Assembly (NCBI GenBank): GCA_013298125.1 | Contig: JAAFJP010000001.1 | Location: forward strand, 186,001 to 250,000 | Direction: 5' to 3' | DNA length: 64,000 nt | Origin: Cytophagales bacterium | GTDB taxonomy: Bacteria > Bacteroidota > Bacteroidia > Cytophagales > Spirosomataceae | Part shown: positions 24,739 to 32,448 of the stretch, piece after piece | Layout: each line of letters starts with the position of its first letter | Position numbering within the stretch: the first letter of the stretch is position 1 | Translations under genes and position numbers: made by a program | Notes under the pieces: model-generated | The model's input: the letters and a program-made list of their open reading frames with translations, nothing else | What the model was told of the DNA's origin: nothing | Database searches by the model: none

Positions 24739-25428
24739 TTACTTAGCGTCGTGAAAAATAATTCCCAAAGTATGCCTAATCCCTGAACGCACTTTGGAAA
24801 CGCCGTGTCGCATATTGGTTCTGTAATATCCCTTCGTACCTTTAACGGGTCTGAAATTAGTGGTAAAAATTAATATATCCCCTTGTTGAGGAGTCAAAAC
24901 CTCGGGTACAGACTGCATCCGTGGGCGTTGTTCTACCAACACAAACTCGCCTCCCGTAAAATCAATTTGAGGTTTATTCAAAAAAATCACCATCTGAAAC
25001 GGAAACCAAACATCTCCATACAAATCTTGATGAAGTGTATTATAGCCCCCTTCGGTATATTTCAAAATCAAAGGCGTGGGGCGTAATTGTTCATTTTGAT
25101 GACAAATTTCTAATAAATCTGGATGACTTTCTGGAAATAACGTGCTGATATTCAATACATTCATCCAATGATTTGCCACTTTTGCCAAATGCGGATAAAC
25201 CTCCGTACGAAGTCGCTGAACCAAAAGGGGGAGAGGGTAATTGAAATATTTATATTCGCCCAATCCAAACTGATACCGTGCCATATTGATAGTTGAACGA
25301 TAGATGGGCTGATTATACAGAGCAATCAATTCTTCACATTCCGAAGCGTTCAGGACAGATTTTAGATTTACAAATCCTTTTTCAGAAAGTTCTTCGGAAA
25401 CTTCCTGCCAATTGATATTTTCGAGCAT
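24739..25428 (-). CDS. 2OG-Fe(II) dioxygenase linked to Ada
   Basis: 229 residues. The iron-binding triad appears as H133-x-D135 (in NTLHQDLYGD) and distal H208 (MRHGVS), and Arg218 in SGIRHTLGIIF is the likely 2-oxoglutarate-binding residue. A second HD-type tail (IIFHDAK) closes the protein. It belongs to the double-stranded beta-helix oxygenases. Because it is first in an operon with an Ada-like methyltransferase, a role in reversing alkylation damage, as with AlkB, is likely, although the sequence is not a standard AlkB. The substrate (DNA, RNA or protein) is not determined. Confidence 0.85.
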   Translation of the reverse strand: MLENINWQEVSEELSEKGFVNLKSVLNASECEELIALYNQPIYRSTINMARYQFGLGEYKYFNYPLPLLVQRLRTEVYPHLAKVANHWMNVLNISTLFPESHPDLLEICHQNEQLRPTPLILKYTEGGYNTLHQDLYGDVWFPFQMVIFLNKPQIDFTGGEFVLVEQRPRMQSVPEVLTPQQGDILIFTTNFRPVKGTKGYYRTNMRHGVSKVRSGIRHTLGIIFHDAK

Positions 25429-25462
25429 ATTGTTAGATTTTACAGATTTTCAAATGTTTTTA

Positions 25463-25659
25463 GTAGGGACGAATAGTATTCGTCCACGTGTCCATTTGAG
25501 AGTGGACGAATGCTATTCCAATGCTGTCAATTTAAGGTTTTACTTTTGTCAAAATATATTTAATAACCTCGTTTGAACGCTGGTAGGGTTTTGAACCCTA
25601 CCAGCGTTAGTCGGACAGATTTCTTAAGTTGACAGCATTGGAATGCTATTCGTCCCTAC
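25463..25659. repeat. Palindromic repeat family A, copy 1, split by an insertion
   Basis: The outer sequence is GTAGGGACGAATAG at the left and CGTCCCTAC at the right. If the inner element (25518-25641) and one 9-base duplication are removed, a 64-bp double hairpin remains that closely matches the intact copy at 41333-41394. Each arm is itself a hairpin (GACGAATA/TATTCGTC). The rest of the 496-base intergenic region 25429-25924 is AT-rich, with a hairpin around AAGCCTTCAAGATTG/CAAAGGCTTTTC (25750-25780) that may end the oxygenase-side or 25925-26599 transcription. Confidence 0.85.
25518..25641. mobile_element. 124-bp MITE-like element with 13-bp inverted ends and 9-bp target duplication
   Basis: The ends CCAATGCTGTCAA and TTGACAGCATTGG are exact 13-bp inverted repeats. 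AATGCTATT occurs immediately outside both ends (25509-25517 and 25642-25650) and only once in the expected uninterrupted repeat A, so this is a target-site duplication of 9 bp. The interior contains a perfect 15-bp-arm hairpin (25576-25608). There is no transposase gene; a transposase elsewhere in the genome would have to mobilise it. Confidence 0.85.
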
Positions 25660-25924
25660 CACAAAATCTCAAATGCCATTTTATTCAACAAAGTTACCCC
25701 ACAATCTGAAAATATTTAATCTGAATTTTGCGGAATCCAAAACAAGAAAAGCCTTCAAGATTGAATCTCAAAGGCTTTTCTTGTTCTATCAATAAATTCA
25801 ATCTAAGTATTCGTTGAAAATGGTGTACTTAAAATACAAACTTATCTATAACTATTTAATAATCAGGTTTTTTTGTATATTTTCAACTTAATAACTTAAC
25901 AACTTGAAACTTAACGACTACTTA

Positions 25925-26599
25925 TCACTTCGGTACTTTCGCTTTTGCTTCTTCTACTTTTTTCATTTGAGCATTTACCGCTTCTCCCATCGAAATTTGG
26001 TCTTTTTTGTTTTGCTCAACATCAGTCAAAAGTTTTTCGAGTTCCAATTTGTTCTCCTCGATTTTCTTTAACAATTTTTCTTTGTCCTTTTTGTTATCCT
26101 CAATCGAACGAACCAATTTATCGCCCGTTTTGATGGTCTTCTTTTGTTTATCAGCAACATCCTCCATTACTTTCTCTTCTGTTCTTACGCCTTCTTGAAG
26201 ATTGATAACCTCCACAAAATCATTCAAGATTTTCTCAGCGGCGGCATATTTTGGATGCGTTCCGCCTACATAAACCTCTTCGCCCATACCAATTGACATA
26301 AATATTTTGGTACGTCCTTTTTCAGTAGTGATTCTACTTGCTAACATTACGGGGTCACTACTAACTGTGGGCATCGTAGCATTATTCACTCGGTAAGAAT
26401 TCCCTTTTCCCGATTCAACTTTGCCATATTTTGCCATCTCAACTTGCCATGCTTGTTTGACATATTTGTCATCAACGGCAACAGATGTATAAAGACCTTC
26501 CTTGTTTGCTTTCTCAATTTCTTGTGTTCCAGAGAAAACTTGTGCATTAACTGACTGAAAACCAGTCAATAACATAGCGGCTAAAATTAACTTTTTCAT
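25925..26599 (-). CDS. Periplasmic coiled-coil protein, uncharacterised
   Basis: 224 residues. Signal peptide MKKLILAAMLLTGFQSVNAQ; residues about 25-150 form a mixed domain containing repeated beta segments (ASRITTEKGRTKIFMSIGMGE), and residues about 150-222 are a long Lys/Glu-rich coiled coil (DKEKLLKKIEENKLELEKLL). I do not recognise a named family. It is probably periplasmic or envelope-bound. The gene is monocistronic and divergent from the nucleotidyltransferase gene at 26699. Confidence 0.75.
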   Translation of the reverse strand: MKKLILAAMLLTGFQSVNAQVFSGTQEIEKANKEGLYTSVAVDDKYVKQAWQVEMAKYGKVESGKGNSYRVNNATMPTVSSDPVMLASRITTEKGRTKIFMSIGMGEEVYVGGTHPKYAAAEKILNDFVEVINLQEGVRTEEKVMEDVADKQKKTIKTGDKLVRSIEDNKKDKEKLLKKIEENKLELEKLLTDVEQNKKDQISMGEAVNAQMKKVEEAKAKVPK

Positions 26600-26698
26600 A
26601 AAATGTTTTTAAAAATTTAGATTAATGATATATTGCAAATTAAACAACAATGATATGACTACCAAAGTTTTTCAAAGTAACGTTAAAAACTGTTAAAA

Positions 26699-27283
26699 AT
26701 GAAATTATCCATACTAATACTTGCCGCAGGAAATTCGAGTAGATTGGGGCAACCCAAGCAAATGGTAGAATTTCGTGGACAAACTTTAATTGAAAGAACC
26801 ATCACAATCGCCAAAACTATTTCTGATGAAATTTTGGTTGTGTTAGGAGCAAATGCCGACTTGATAGAATCACACATTGTATCATTTTCAACCACTACCC
26901 AAACTATCCACAACCCCGATTGGCAGGCAGGTATGGGTACTTCCATACGTGTAGGCGTTGAAATTTTAGCCCAAAAATCAGATAAAATCCTAATTCTTTT
27001 GTCAGACCAACCATTTATTTCACAAGAATTTTTGCAAAAAATGGTGCAAACTTTTGCAGAATCAAGCAACCCTATTGCGGCTTCTTGCTACGAAAATGAA
27101 TTAGGAGTACCTATGATTTTTGATAAAACCATCTTTCCAGAACTTCTAAAACTAAATGCTGAAAAGGGAGCAAAGTCTTTTCTGAATAAGTATAAGGATA
27201 GCGTTTCAATCATCAATTTTCCAGAAGGCATAATTGATATAGATACTCCCGAAGATTTAGATAAGTTATTGAAAATGAAATGA
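26699..27283 (+). CDS. MobA/MocA-like nucleotidyltransferase
   Basis: 194 residues. N-terminal nucleotidyltransferase signature ILAAGNSSRLGQPKQ (residues 7-21), with the following DWQAGMGTSIRVGVE and LLSDQPFIS (metal-binding Asp), as in MobA-like NTP transferases (MocA, PucB). Members add CMP or GMP to the molybdenum cofactor or act in purine-degradation enzyme maturation. No other molybdenum-cofactor gene is in the window, so the exact role is uncertain. A hairpin follows the stop codon. Confidence 0.85.
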   Translation: MKLSILILAAGNSSRLGQPKQMVEFRGQTLIERTITIAKTISDEILVVLGANADLIESHIVSFSTTTQTIHNPDWQAGMGTSIRVGVEILAQKSDKILILLSDQPFISQEFLQKMVQTFAESSNPIAASCYENELGVPMIFDKTIFPELLKLNAEKGAKSFLNKYKDSVSIINFPEGIIDIDTPEDLDKLLKMK

Positions 27284-27304
27284 TTATATTGAGAATAAAA
27301 CAAA

Positions 27305-27330
27305 AAATCCGAAGATTTCTCTTCGGATTT
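27305..27330 (+). terminator. Hairpin after the nucleotidyltransferase gene
   Basis: AAATCCGAAG pairs with CTTCGGATTT around a 6-base loop, 21 bases after the stop. The T run on the right is short (TTT), so termination may be weak. Confidence 0.6.
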
Positions 27331-27774
27331 CAGTGAAAGTTTTTAATTAATTATCTCTAATTTTAAATTCAAGACAATTGCTAATGGTTCTTTCGATTTT
27401 TAGAATATAAATTGTGGTTAAGTATTTAGTTTGTGGTCAATTTTAAAAAAGTGATTATGTATCAAGGAGTTTTGTTTCGTGTATCTACACATATATTTAC
27501 TTGTATATACATATATTACATTGCAAAATTCCGCATATCTATAAAAAAAACAAATAGCCAATTTGGCTAATTTCTGACAAAAATCATTAAATTTGCAAAA
27601 TAAATCCCTTCAACCACTTCGCTAATTTATGGTAACTTTTTTAAAAATTAAGTAGTAGGCAGTTATTAGTTTGCAGTATTTAATTCCAACGAAAATTCGA
27701 TAATTAATTGATAATCAATGGATTATTATTGCCTACTGCAAACTACTTTACTAAATACTTATTAGTAATTTTTC
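27331..27774. other. Long AT-rich intergenic region without a gene
   Basis: Contains short runs such as TATACATATATTAC and a loose inverted pair around TAGTTTGCAGTA (27670-27681) and TACTGCAAACTA (27735-27746). It precedes the LuxR-type regulator gene and must hold its promoter. No open frame worth calling was seen. Confidence 0.5.
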
Positions 27775-28578
27775 ATGGCAAACCCACCAAATCACTCGGT
27801 AGAGCAATTATTACGAAAATGTTTAGAAGCTGTTAACCAGATTTCGGGCGAAAGCTCAGAGAAATCTGCGGAAAAGTATTTGCAAGAGATGGGGTTCTTT
27901 AATAAAGATACTACCTACCTAAATGCTGTTTACGGAATCATGGATTTGACTAACCTAACATTCAAATATATTACAAATACTGATGTGTCTTTGGGGATTG
28001 CCCCTGAAAAATTTATGAAGGAGGGGTTTTCTCAATACCTCAAATCGATGACTCCCGAGAAAGAAAATGTCTCCGCAATTCCTACACTTTTTAAATTTAT
28101 GATTGACTCTATCCGTGAAGCTCCTGATGAAATAAAACAAAACTTTGTGGCGTACGGATATGGGATGAAACACTTTCGCCCAAGTGGAAGATCTTTTCAT
28201 ACGATGGTTCAAATCTTTGGATTAGAATATAATGAAAAAGGCTATCCGACTCTCTGTTTTATCGTAGATCAAGACGTTGAACACCTCATCAAATCAACTG
28301 ATCATTATATGGGTCGGTTAAGTTTTAATAATGGCGAATTTGTTACCACTTTTTCTTCAAAAGATATGCAGTTGAAGAAGAATGACGTTTTTTCTGACCG
28401 TGAAATTGATGTTCTGAAACTTTTGATGAAAGGATATGAATCGAAACAGATAGGAGACAAACTATTTATTAGTTCAAATACGGTAGATAATCACCGTAAA
28501 AATATGATACGTAAATTAGATGCTCGTGACACGACGGCATTAGTACAAATATCCAAACAATTAGGAATTCTTCGGTAA
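27775..28578 (+). CDS. LuxR-type transcriptional regulator with unknown sensor domain
   Basis: 267 residues. The C-terminal LuxR/GerE HTH starts at about residue 206 (FSDREIDVLKLLMKGYESKQ, then SSNTVDNHRKNMIRKL). The N-terminal 190 residues are a PAS-like region (YGIMDLTNLTFKYITNTDVS resembles the beginning of a PAS fold) as in many Bacteroidota PAS-LuxR regulators. No phosphorylation site of a receiver domain is present, so it likely senses a ligand or partner. Monocistronic; a terminator follows. Confidence 0.85.
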   Translation: MANPPNHSVEQLLRKCLEAVNQISGESSEKSAEKYLQEMGFFNKDTTYLNAVYGIMDLTNLTFKYITNTDVSLGIAPEKFMKEGFSQYLKSMTPEKENVSAIPTLFKFMIDSIREAPDEIKQNFVAYGYGMKHFRPSGRSFHTMVQIFGLEYNEKGYPTLCFIVDQDVEHLIKSTDHYMGRLSFNNGEFVTTFSSKDMQLKKNDVFSDREIDVLKLLMKGYESKQIGDKLFISSNTVDNHRKNMIRKLDARDTTALVQISKQLGILR

Positions 28579-28620
28579 AACTATCCACTATCCAACATTT
28601 TACCTCAGCTTAATTTAACC

Positions 28621-28654
28621 AAAGTCGGTTTTCTTGAAAGAAACCGACTTTTTT
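28621..28654 (+). terminator. Intrinsic terminator after the LuxR-type gene
   Basis: AAAGTCGGTTTTCTT pairs with AAGAAACCGACTTT, followed by TTTT. Confidence 0.85.
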
Positions 28655-28719
28655 GTTTTAAGCGAAAAAGGACTATTTATCTATAAATGCAACATTAATA
28701 ATTAGTTGCGTTAATAAAA

Positions 28720-28750
28720 CCCTTGCAAGCGTTTCAAACGCTTGCAAGGG
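28720..28750. repeat. Perfect 31-nt hairpin element
   Basis: CCCTTGCAAGCGTTT, one central base, then AAACGCTTGCAAGGG. No T run, so it is not an obvious terminator. It resembles the hairpins at 33821-33855 and 46937-46969 in layout. Confidence 0.75.
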
Positions 28751-28785
28751 CTAATTTATCTTAAAAACGTCTGTATCCATAAAAA

Positions 28786-28818
28786 AAAGCCCTGCAATTT
28801 TGTGCATTACAGGGCTTT
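28786..28818 (-). terminator. Intrinsic terminator for the minus-strand gene at 28839
   Basis: On the minus strand, AAAGCCCTG pairs with CAGGGCTTT and is followed by a run of eight T. It begins 20 bases beyond the stop codon of the small membrane protein gene. Confidence 0.85.
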
Positions 28819-28838
28819 CTAAATTGATTTCAAGAAAG

Positions 28839-29027
28839 TTAATCAATCAATTTATGCTTTTCATTATAAGCAAATACAAAGATGATTATCTCGCCAATAA
28901 TTCCTACAACGGCGGTGAATGTATCTCCCAGCCAAACTAAAAGAAATGAGAAAATGCAAAATAATAAAATCATTTGTGCGGTTGAAAGTTCGTTGCTTTC
29001 GTCGTGTTGTTCTTTTGATGCTGACAT
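28839..29027 (-). CDS. Small membrane protein, uncharacterised
   Basis: 62 residues: a charged N-terminus (MSASKEQHDESNEL) and then two closely spaced hydrophobic segments (about 19-37 and 40-55) separated by a Gly-Asp turn. The C-terminus is charged. Not recognised. The strong terminator directly downstream on the same strand supports it as a real gene. Confidence 0.6.
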   Translation of the reverse strand: MSASKEQHDESNELSTAQMILLFCIFSFLLVWLGDTFTAVVGIIGEIIIFVFAYNEKHKLID

Positions 29028-29137
29028 GGTATTTTGGTTTAAGTTCTGTATTCTTGGTTCTGAGTTTCAATTTACTTATTTTTAAGGATTCAAAAGGAAA
29101 GAATCAGAACTCAAAAGGATTTATTTTGCACTAAGGT

Positions 29138-30235
29138 ATGAACAAATATAAAAATATCAAGCGATTTTTGATTATTCTATCAATATTTTTTTGTGAGAAT
29201 AAGCAAATCTTCGCTCAATATACTGACAAATGGATTTCGTTGAAGTACGAATCTGTCAGACATAAACCCAATCGTTTTTATTTTGTAAAAGTCATTGATG
29301 AACGAAAAGATAAGTCAAAAATTGGAGTAGTTTATGGTTTGAATCAAGTAGAAAAGTCACTAAAACTGAGTGGTGGGACGGTAAAATCTTTGCAAAATTA
29401 TTTCTTAAAATCTATTCAAAAAGATACTTCTTGCTATCCTATTATATTCAGAATCAAAGAGCTAATAGTTGATGAAAACGTTAGCAATCAGAAGATTACG
29501 GGGAAATGTAAAATCAAGGTTTCGTACAGTTTTTTGAGGGACACAACCGAATTAGAACTGACTGATTTTCAAACGTTTATAAATTATTCTCGCACCTTTG
29601 GCGACTACAATAATTATGAGACATTATTGAGCAAAGTAGTCGAAAAATCGGTAATATTCTTTGGAGATTGGATGCGTGAAAATTATGATAAAAATGAGAA
29701 GTTAGTCAAATCATTAAACCTCATCGTAAAGTCTGATTATGAAATAGATAATCCCGAAAAAGGAGATACTATTTTCTGGTCACCCACTCGTAAAATCTCT
29801 TGGGCGGATTTCACAGGTTCGATGCCCAGAACGACTAAATATTCAGCCCAAATCTTCAATAATTTTGAATATTCAGCTCCTTTGAGAATAGAAAATGGGG
29901 TCTTGCAAATAGCTCTTCAAATGAAAGTCTATATGCTAAAAAGTGCCTCTTGGACATCCTCAACGAGCCTTTCTGAGTATAGTCTTGGACACGAACAATT
30001 GCATTTTGATATTGCAAAGTTAGTGGTAGAACGATTCAAACAAAAAGCAAAACAAATACTGACCGTGGATAATTATGATAGTCAATTACAGATACTTTTT
30101 ATTGATATGTATCGAGAAATGAACCGTTTACAAAGAGAATATGATGATGAAAGTAATCATAGTATCAACATCGTAGGGCAACAAAGATGGCAACAAATAG
30201 CCAATGAGGAATTGAGGCAAAACGGTGTACGGTAA
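29138..30235 (+). CDS. Predicted secreted HExxH zinc protease, DUF922-like
   Basis: 365 residues with an N-terminal signal peptide (about residues 1-28, ending IFAQ). The C-terminal region has a zinc-metallopeptidase motif H285-E-Q-L-H289 (GHEQLHFDIAK), preceded by ISWADFTGSMP and an AQIFNNFEY beta-strand stretch typical of DUF922-type predicted secreted Zn proteases. The N-terminal 180 residues are a separate domain I do not recognise. Likely acts in the periplasm or outside the cell; the substrate is unknown. The RNA methyltransferase gene follows 36 bases later. Confidence 0.65.
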   Translation: MNKYKNIKRFLIILSIFFCENKQIFAQYTDKWISLKYESVRHKPNRFYFVKVIDERKDKSKIGVVYGLNQVEKSLKLSGGTVKSLQNYFLKSIQKDTSCYPIIFRIKELIVDENVSNQKITGKCKIKVSYSFLRDTTELELTDFQTFINYSRTFGDYNNYETLLSKVVEKSVIFFGDWMRENYDKNEKLVKSLNLIVKSDYEIDNPEKGDTIFWSPTRKISWADFTGSMPRTTKYSAQIFNNFEYSAPLRIENGVLQIALQMKVYMLKSASWTSSTSLSEYSLGHEQLHFDIAKLVVERFKQKAKQILTVDNYDSQLQILFIDMYREMNRLQREYDDESNHSINIVGQQRWQQIANEELRQNGVR

Positions 30236-30271
30236 TTTCTGTATATTTGTGAGAAATTAAAATGAATTTTA

Positions 30272-30805
30272 GTGAAAAAACTATCAATGGACGAGCTAAA
30301 TCGTCTATCCACAGAAGAATTTAAAGAAACCGAAAAGTTCCCGTACATCCTGATTTTAGATGATATTCGGAGTATGAATAATATCGGTTCGGTATTCAGA
30401 ACTGGCGATGCCTTTAAGGTCGAAAAGGTGTATTTATGTGGAATAACGGCAACGCCACCGCACCGTGAAATCCAAAAAACTGCCTTGGGTGCAGACGAAA
30501 CCGTAGCGTGGGAATACGTACAGGACGTGCTGGAATTGGTCAAAAAACTCCAATCTGAGGGTGTAATTGTAGCGGCAGTTGAGCAAGTTGAAAATAGCGT
30601 TTCGTTATTAGATTTTATTCCTGAGAAAGATAAAAAATACGCCTTCGTGTTCGGGAATGAGGTTTTTGGCGTAAATCAGGTAGTAGTAGAAACTTCGGAT
30701 TTTGTCTTAGAAATACCTCAATATGGTACGAAACACTCATTGAATATCTCGGTTACAGCGGGTGTAGTGGCTTGGGATTTTGTTAGTAAAATATCAAAAA
30801 CTTAA
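30272..30805 (+). CDS. TrmH/SpoU-family RNA 2'-O-methyltransferase
   Basis: 177 residues from GTG at 30272 (an in-frame ATG at 30287 is the other possible start). The three SPOUT motifs are present: motif 1 RSMNNIGSVFRTGDAF, motif 2 FVFGNEVFGV, and motif 3 IPQYGTKHSLNISVTAGV, which form the knot that binds S-adenosylmethionine. It is a catalytic-domain-only member without the extra N-terminal substrate-binding domain of longer SpoU enzymes. Likely 2'-O-methylates a tRNA or rRNA nucleotide; the target is not predictable. Confidence 0.92.
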   Translation: MKKLSMDELNRLSTEEFKETEKFPYILILDDIRSMNNIGSVFRTGDAFKVEKVYLCGITATPPHREIQKTALGADETVAWEYVQDVLELVKKLQSEGVIVAAVEQVENSVSLLDFIPEKDKKYAFVFGNEVFGVNQVVVETSDFVLEIPQYGTKHSLNISVTAGVVAWDFVSKISKT

Positions 30806-30889
30806 CACAAAAAATTTTCAAGAGTAAAACCTTATTCATACATTGCACGAAATATTTAATATTCTCTTAACAATTAAATAATATTAACA

Positions 30890-31318
30890 ATGAAATCAGA
30901 TAACAAAAGCCTCGCCAATGACATTTCAGCCGCCATTCTGGGTAAATTGCATGGCTTAAACGCTAAAAGTGCAAAGAAATTAGTCAAAGCCGTTGATGAA
31001 TGTTCAAAGGATATTGTCAAGAAGTTTGCAAAATTGCAAAAAGACGAAGAAAATGAGCAAGAAAAAGATGCGAAAAAGGCAACAAAAAAAGCGGCTGAGA
31101 AAGCTAAAAAAATAGCCAAAGCCAAAGAAAAAGCGGCTGAAAAGGCAGCATTAGATGCTAAAATTGCGATTGTTACGAAAGATAAAACAGTTGCTCCAAA
31201 ATCAGCCCCTGCAAAATCAGCTCCTGCAAAAAAACCAGTAGCGAAAAAACCAGTAGCAAAAAAGCCAGCTCCAAAACCCACTGTTGTGAAGGCTGACCCT
31301 ACTGTGACAGCGGAATAA
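30890..31318 (+). CDS. Histone H1-like Lys/Ala/Pro-rich protein
   Basis: 142 residues. The first 60 residues form a short folded domain (NDISAAILGKLHGLNAKSAK). The remaining region is very rich in Lys, Ala and Pro, with the motif AKKP/VAKKPVA repeated, as in eukaryotic H1 tails and in bacterial Hc1 or H1-like proteins. Such proteins bind nucleic acid or condense the nucleoid. Internal repetition makes the length variable between strains. It is monocistronic with a strong terminator. Confidence 0.75.
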   Translation: MKSDNKSLANDISAAILGKLHGLNAKSAKKLVKAVDECSKDIVKKFAKLQKDEENEQEKDAKKATKKAAEKAKKIAKAKEKAAEKAALDAKIAIVTKDKTVAPKSAPAKSAPAKKPVAKKPVAKKPAPKPTVVKADPTVTAE

Positions 31319-31337
31319 TTACCGATTATCCAATTAA

Positions 31338-31384
31338 AAAGAGCGTTTGTCAAAAATCGAAATATTTTTTGGCAAACGCTCTTT
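31338..31384 (+). terminator. Intrinsic terminator after the histone-like gene
   Basis: AAAGAGCGTTTGTCAAAAA pairs with TTTTTTGGCAAACGCTCTTT, a 17-19-bp stem with one G-T pair. It ends in TTTG and TTTT. Confidence 0.85.
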
Positions 31385-31420
31385 GTTTTGTACCATCAAT
31401 GAATACCAAAACTGCAAACT

Positions 31421-32344
31421 ATGTCTAACATTTTAGAAGCTCAGCACGTAGTAAAACGCTATGCTGAACACACTGCCCTAAATGATGTCAGTATCGAAGT
31501 ACCCACAGGCTCAATTTTTGGATTATTAGGTCCAAACGGAGCGGGTAAAACTTCGCTCATTCGCATCATCAATCAAATCACCGCACCTGACGAAGGGCAA
31601 ATTATTTTGAATGGTGAACGTCTCCAACCCAAACACATCGAAGACATCGGCTATTTGCCCGAAGAACGTGGACTTTACAAGAAAATGAAAGTCGGCGAAC
31701 AGCTTTTGTACCTTGCCCAACTCAAAGGCATGAAAAAAGCCGAAGCAATGGAAAAATTGAAGGCTTGGTTCATCAAATTTGACATCAAAGATTGGTGGGA
31801 TAAAAACGTGGAAGACCTCTCGAAAGGGATGCAACAAAAAACGCAATTCATCGCTACCATCGTCCACGAGCCTAAATTGATTATTTTGGATGAGCCTTTC
31901 TCTGGTTTCGACCCTATCAATGCCAACTTACTGAAAGATGAAATTTTGGAACTGAAACAACGTGGCACGACTATTATTTTCTCAACTCACCGCATGGAAT
32001 CGGTGGAGGAATTGTGTGATAATATTGCCTTGATTAATAAGTCGAAAGTGGTTTTGCACGGAGGTAAAAAAGAAGTAAAAAATCGTTTTAAAGATAATTC
32101 TTATACGATTCAATTTACTGGAAATTTACCTAATGACAATGGAGTATTTGAAGTATTGAATACGCAAAACTTAGAAGATGGTATCATACAGGCACATATT
32201 CGCAACACACAAGAAGTTCCTGTAAATCAATTGATTAACTCACTGATTCAGAAAGTAGAACTCAAATCTTTCAACGAAAACATCCCTTCTTTCAACGACA
32301 TCTTTATTAAAGTTGTAGGCGGAGAAGCTAACGAATTATTGTAA
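31421..32344 (+). CDS. ABC transporter ATP-binding protein (NatA-like)
   Basis: 307 residues. Walker A GPNGAGKTSL (about 38-47), ABC signature LSKGMQQK (LSGGQ variant), Walker B LIILDEPFSGFDP and the H-loop STHRMESVEELC, then a C-terminal DUF4162-type tail (about 225-307). This is the cytoplasmic engine of a NatAB-type export system. The permease gene follows on the same strand after 104 bases that contain an inverted repeat. Typical substrates of the subfamily are sodium ions or drugs; the actual one is unknown. Confidence 0.93.
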   Translation: MSNILEAQHVVKRYAEHTALNDVSIEVPTGSIFGLLGPNGAGKTSLIRIINQITAPDEGQIILNGERLQPKHIEDIGYLPEERGLYKKMKVGEQLLYLAQLKGMKKAEAMEKLKAWFIKFDIKDWWDKNVEDLSKGMQQKTQFIATIVHEPKLIILDEPFSGFDPINANLLKDEILELKQRGTTIIFSTHRMESVEELCDNIALINKSKVVLHGGKKEVKNRFKDNSYTIQFTGNLPNDNGVFEVLNTQNLEDGIIQAHIRNTQEVPVNQLINSLIQKVELKSFNENIPSFNDIFIKVVGGEANELL

Positions 32345-32352
32345 ATCCTCTC

Positions 32353-32428
32353 GTACCACGGGAATCTTTCCCGTGAGTCTGGCGACAGCAATCGCATACA
32401 TTATACACGGGAAAGATTCCCGTGATAC
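32353..32428. repeat. Palindromic repeat inside the ABC transporter operon
   Basis: The arms GTACCACGGGAATCTTTCCC and GGGAAAGATTCCCGTGATAC (each 23 bases long with the adjoining bases) match as reverse complements with one mismatch; each arm also folds alone (CACGGGAATCTTTCCCGTG). It ends 20 bases before the permease start, within its leader. Confidence 0.8.
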
Positions 32429-32448
32429 AAGTGAAACAAAATAACATC

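Noticed and set aside
25429-25924. Possible CRISPR or phage attachment site from repeated sequence
   Set aside because: The repeats are inverted and nested rather than regularly spaced direct repeats; explained as one palindrome split by another element.
28919-29134. Plus-strand open frame opposite the small membrane protein gene
   Set aside because: The minus-strand frame has a proper membrane-protein profile and a strong terminator, so the plus frame is a shadow.
30874-31353. 159-residue Phe/Ala-rich open frame opposite the histone-like gene
   Set aside because: Its repetitive composition is the complement of Lys/Ala codons on the plus strand; it also runs into the terminator hairpin.
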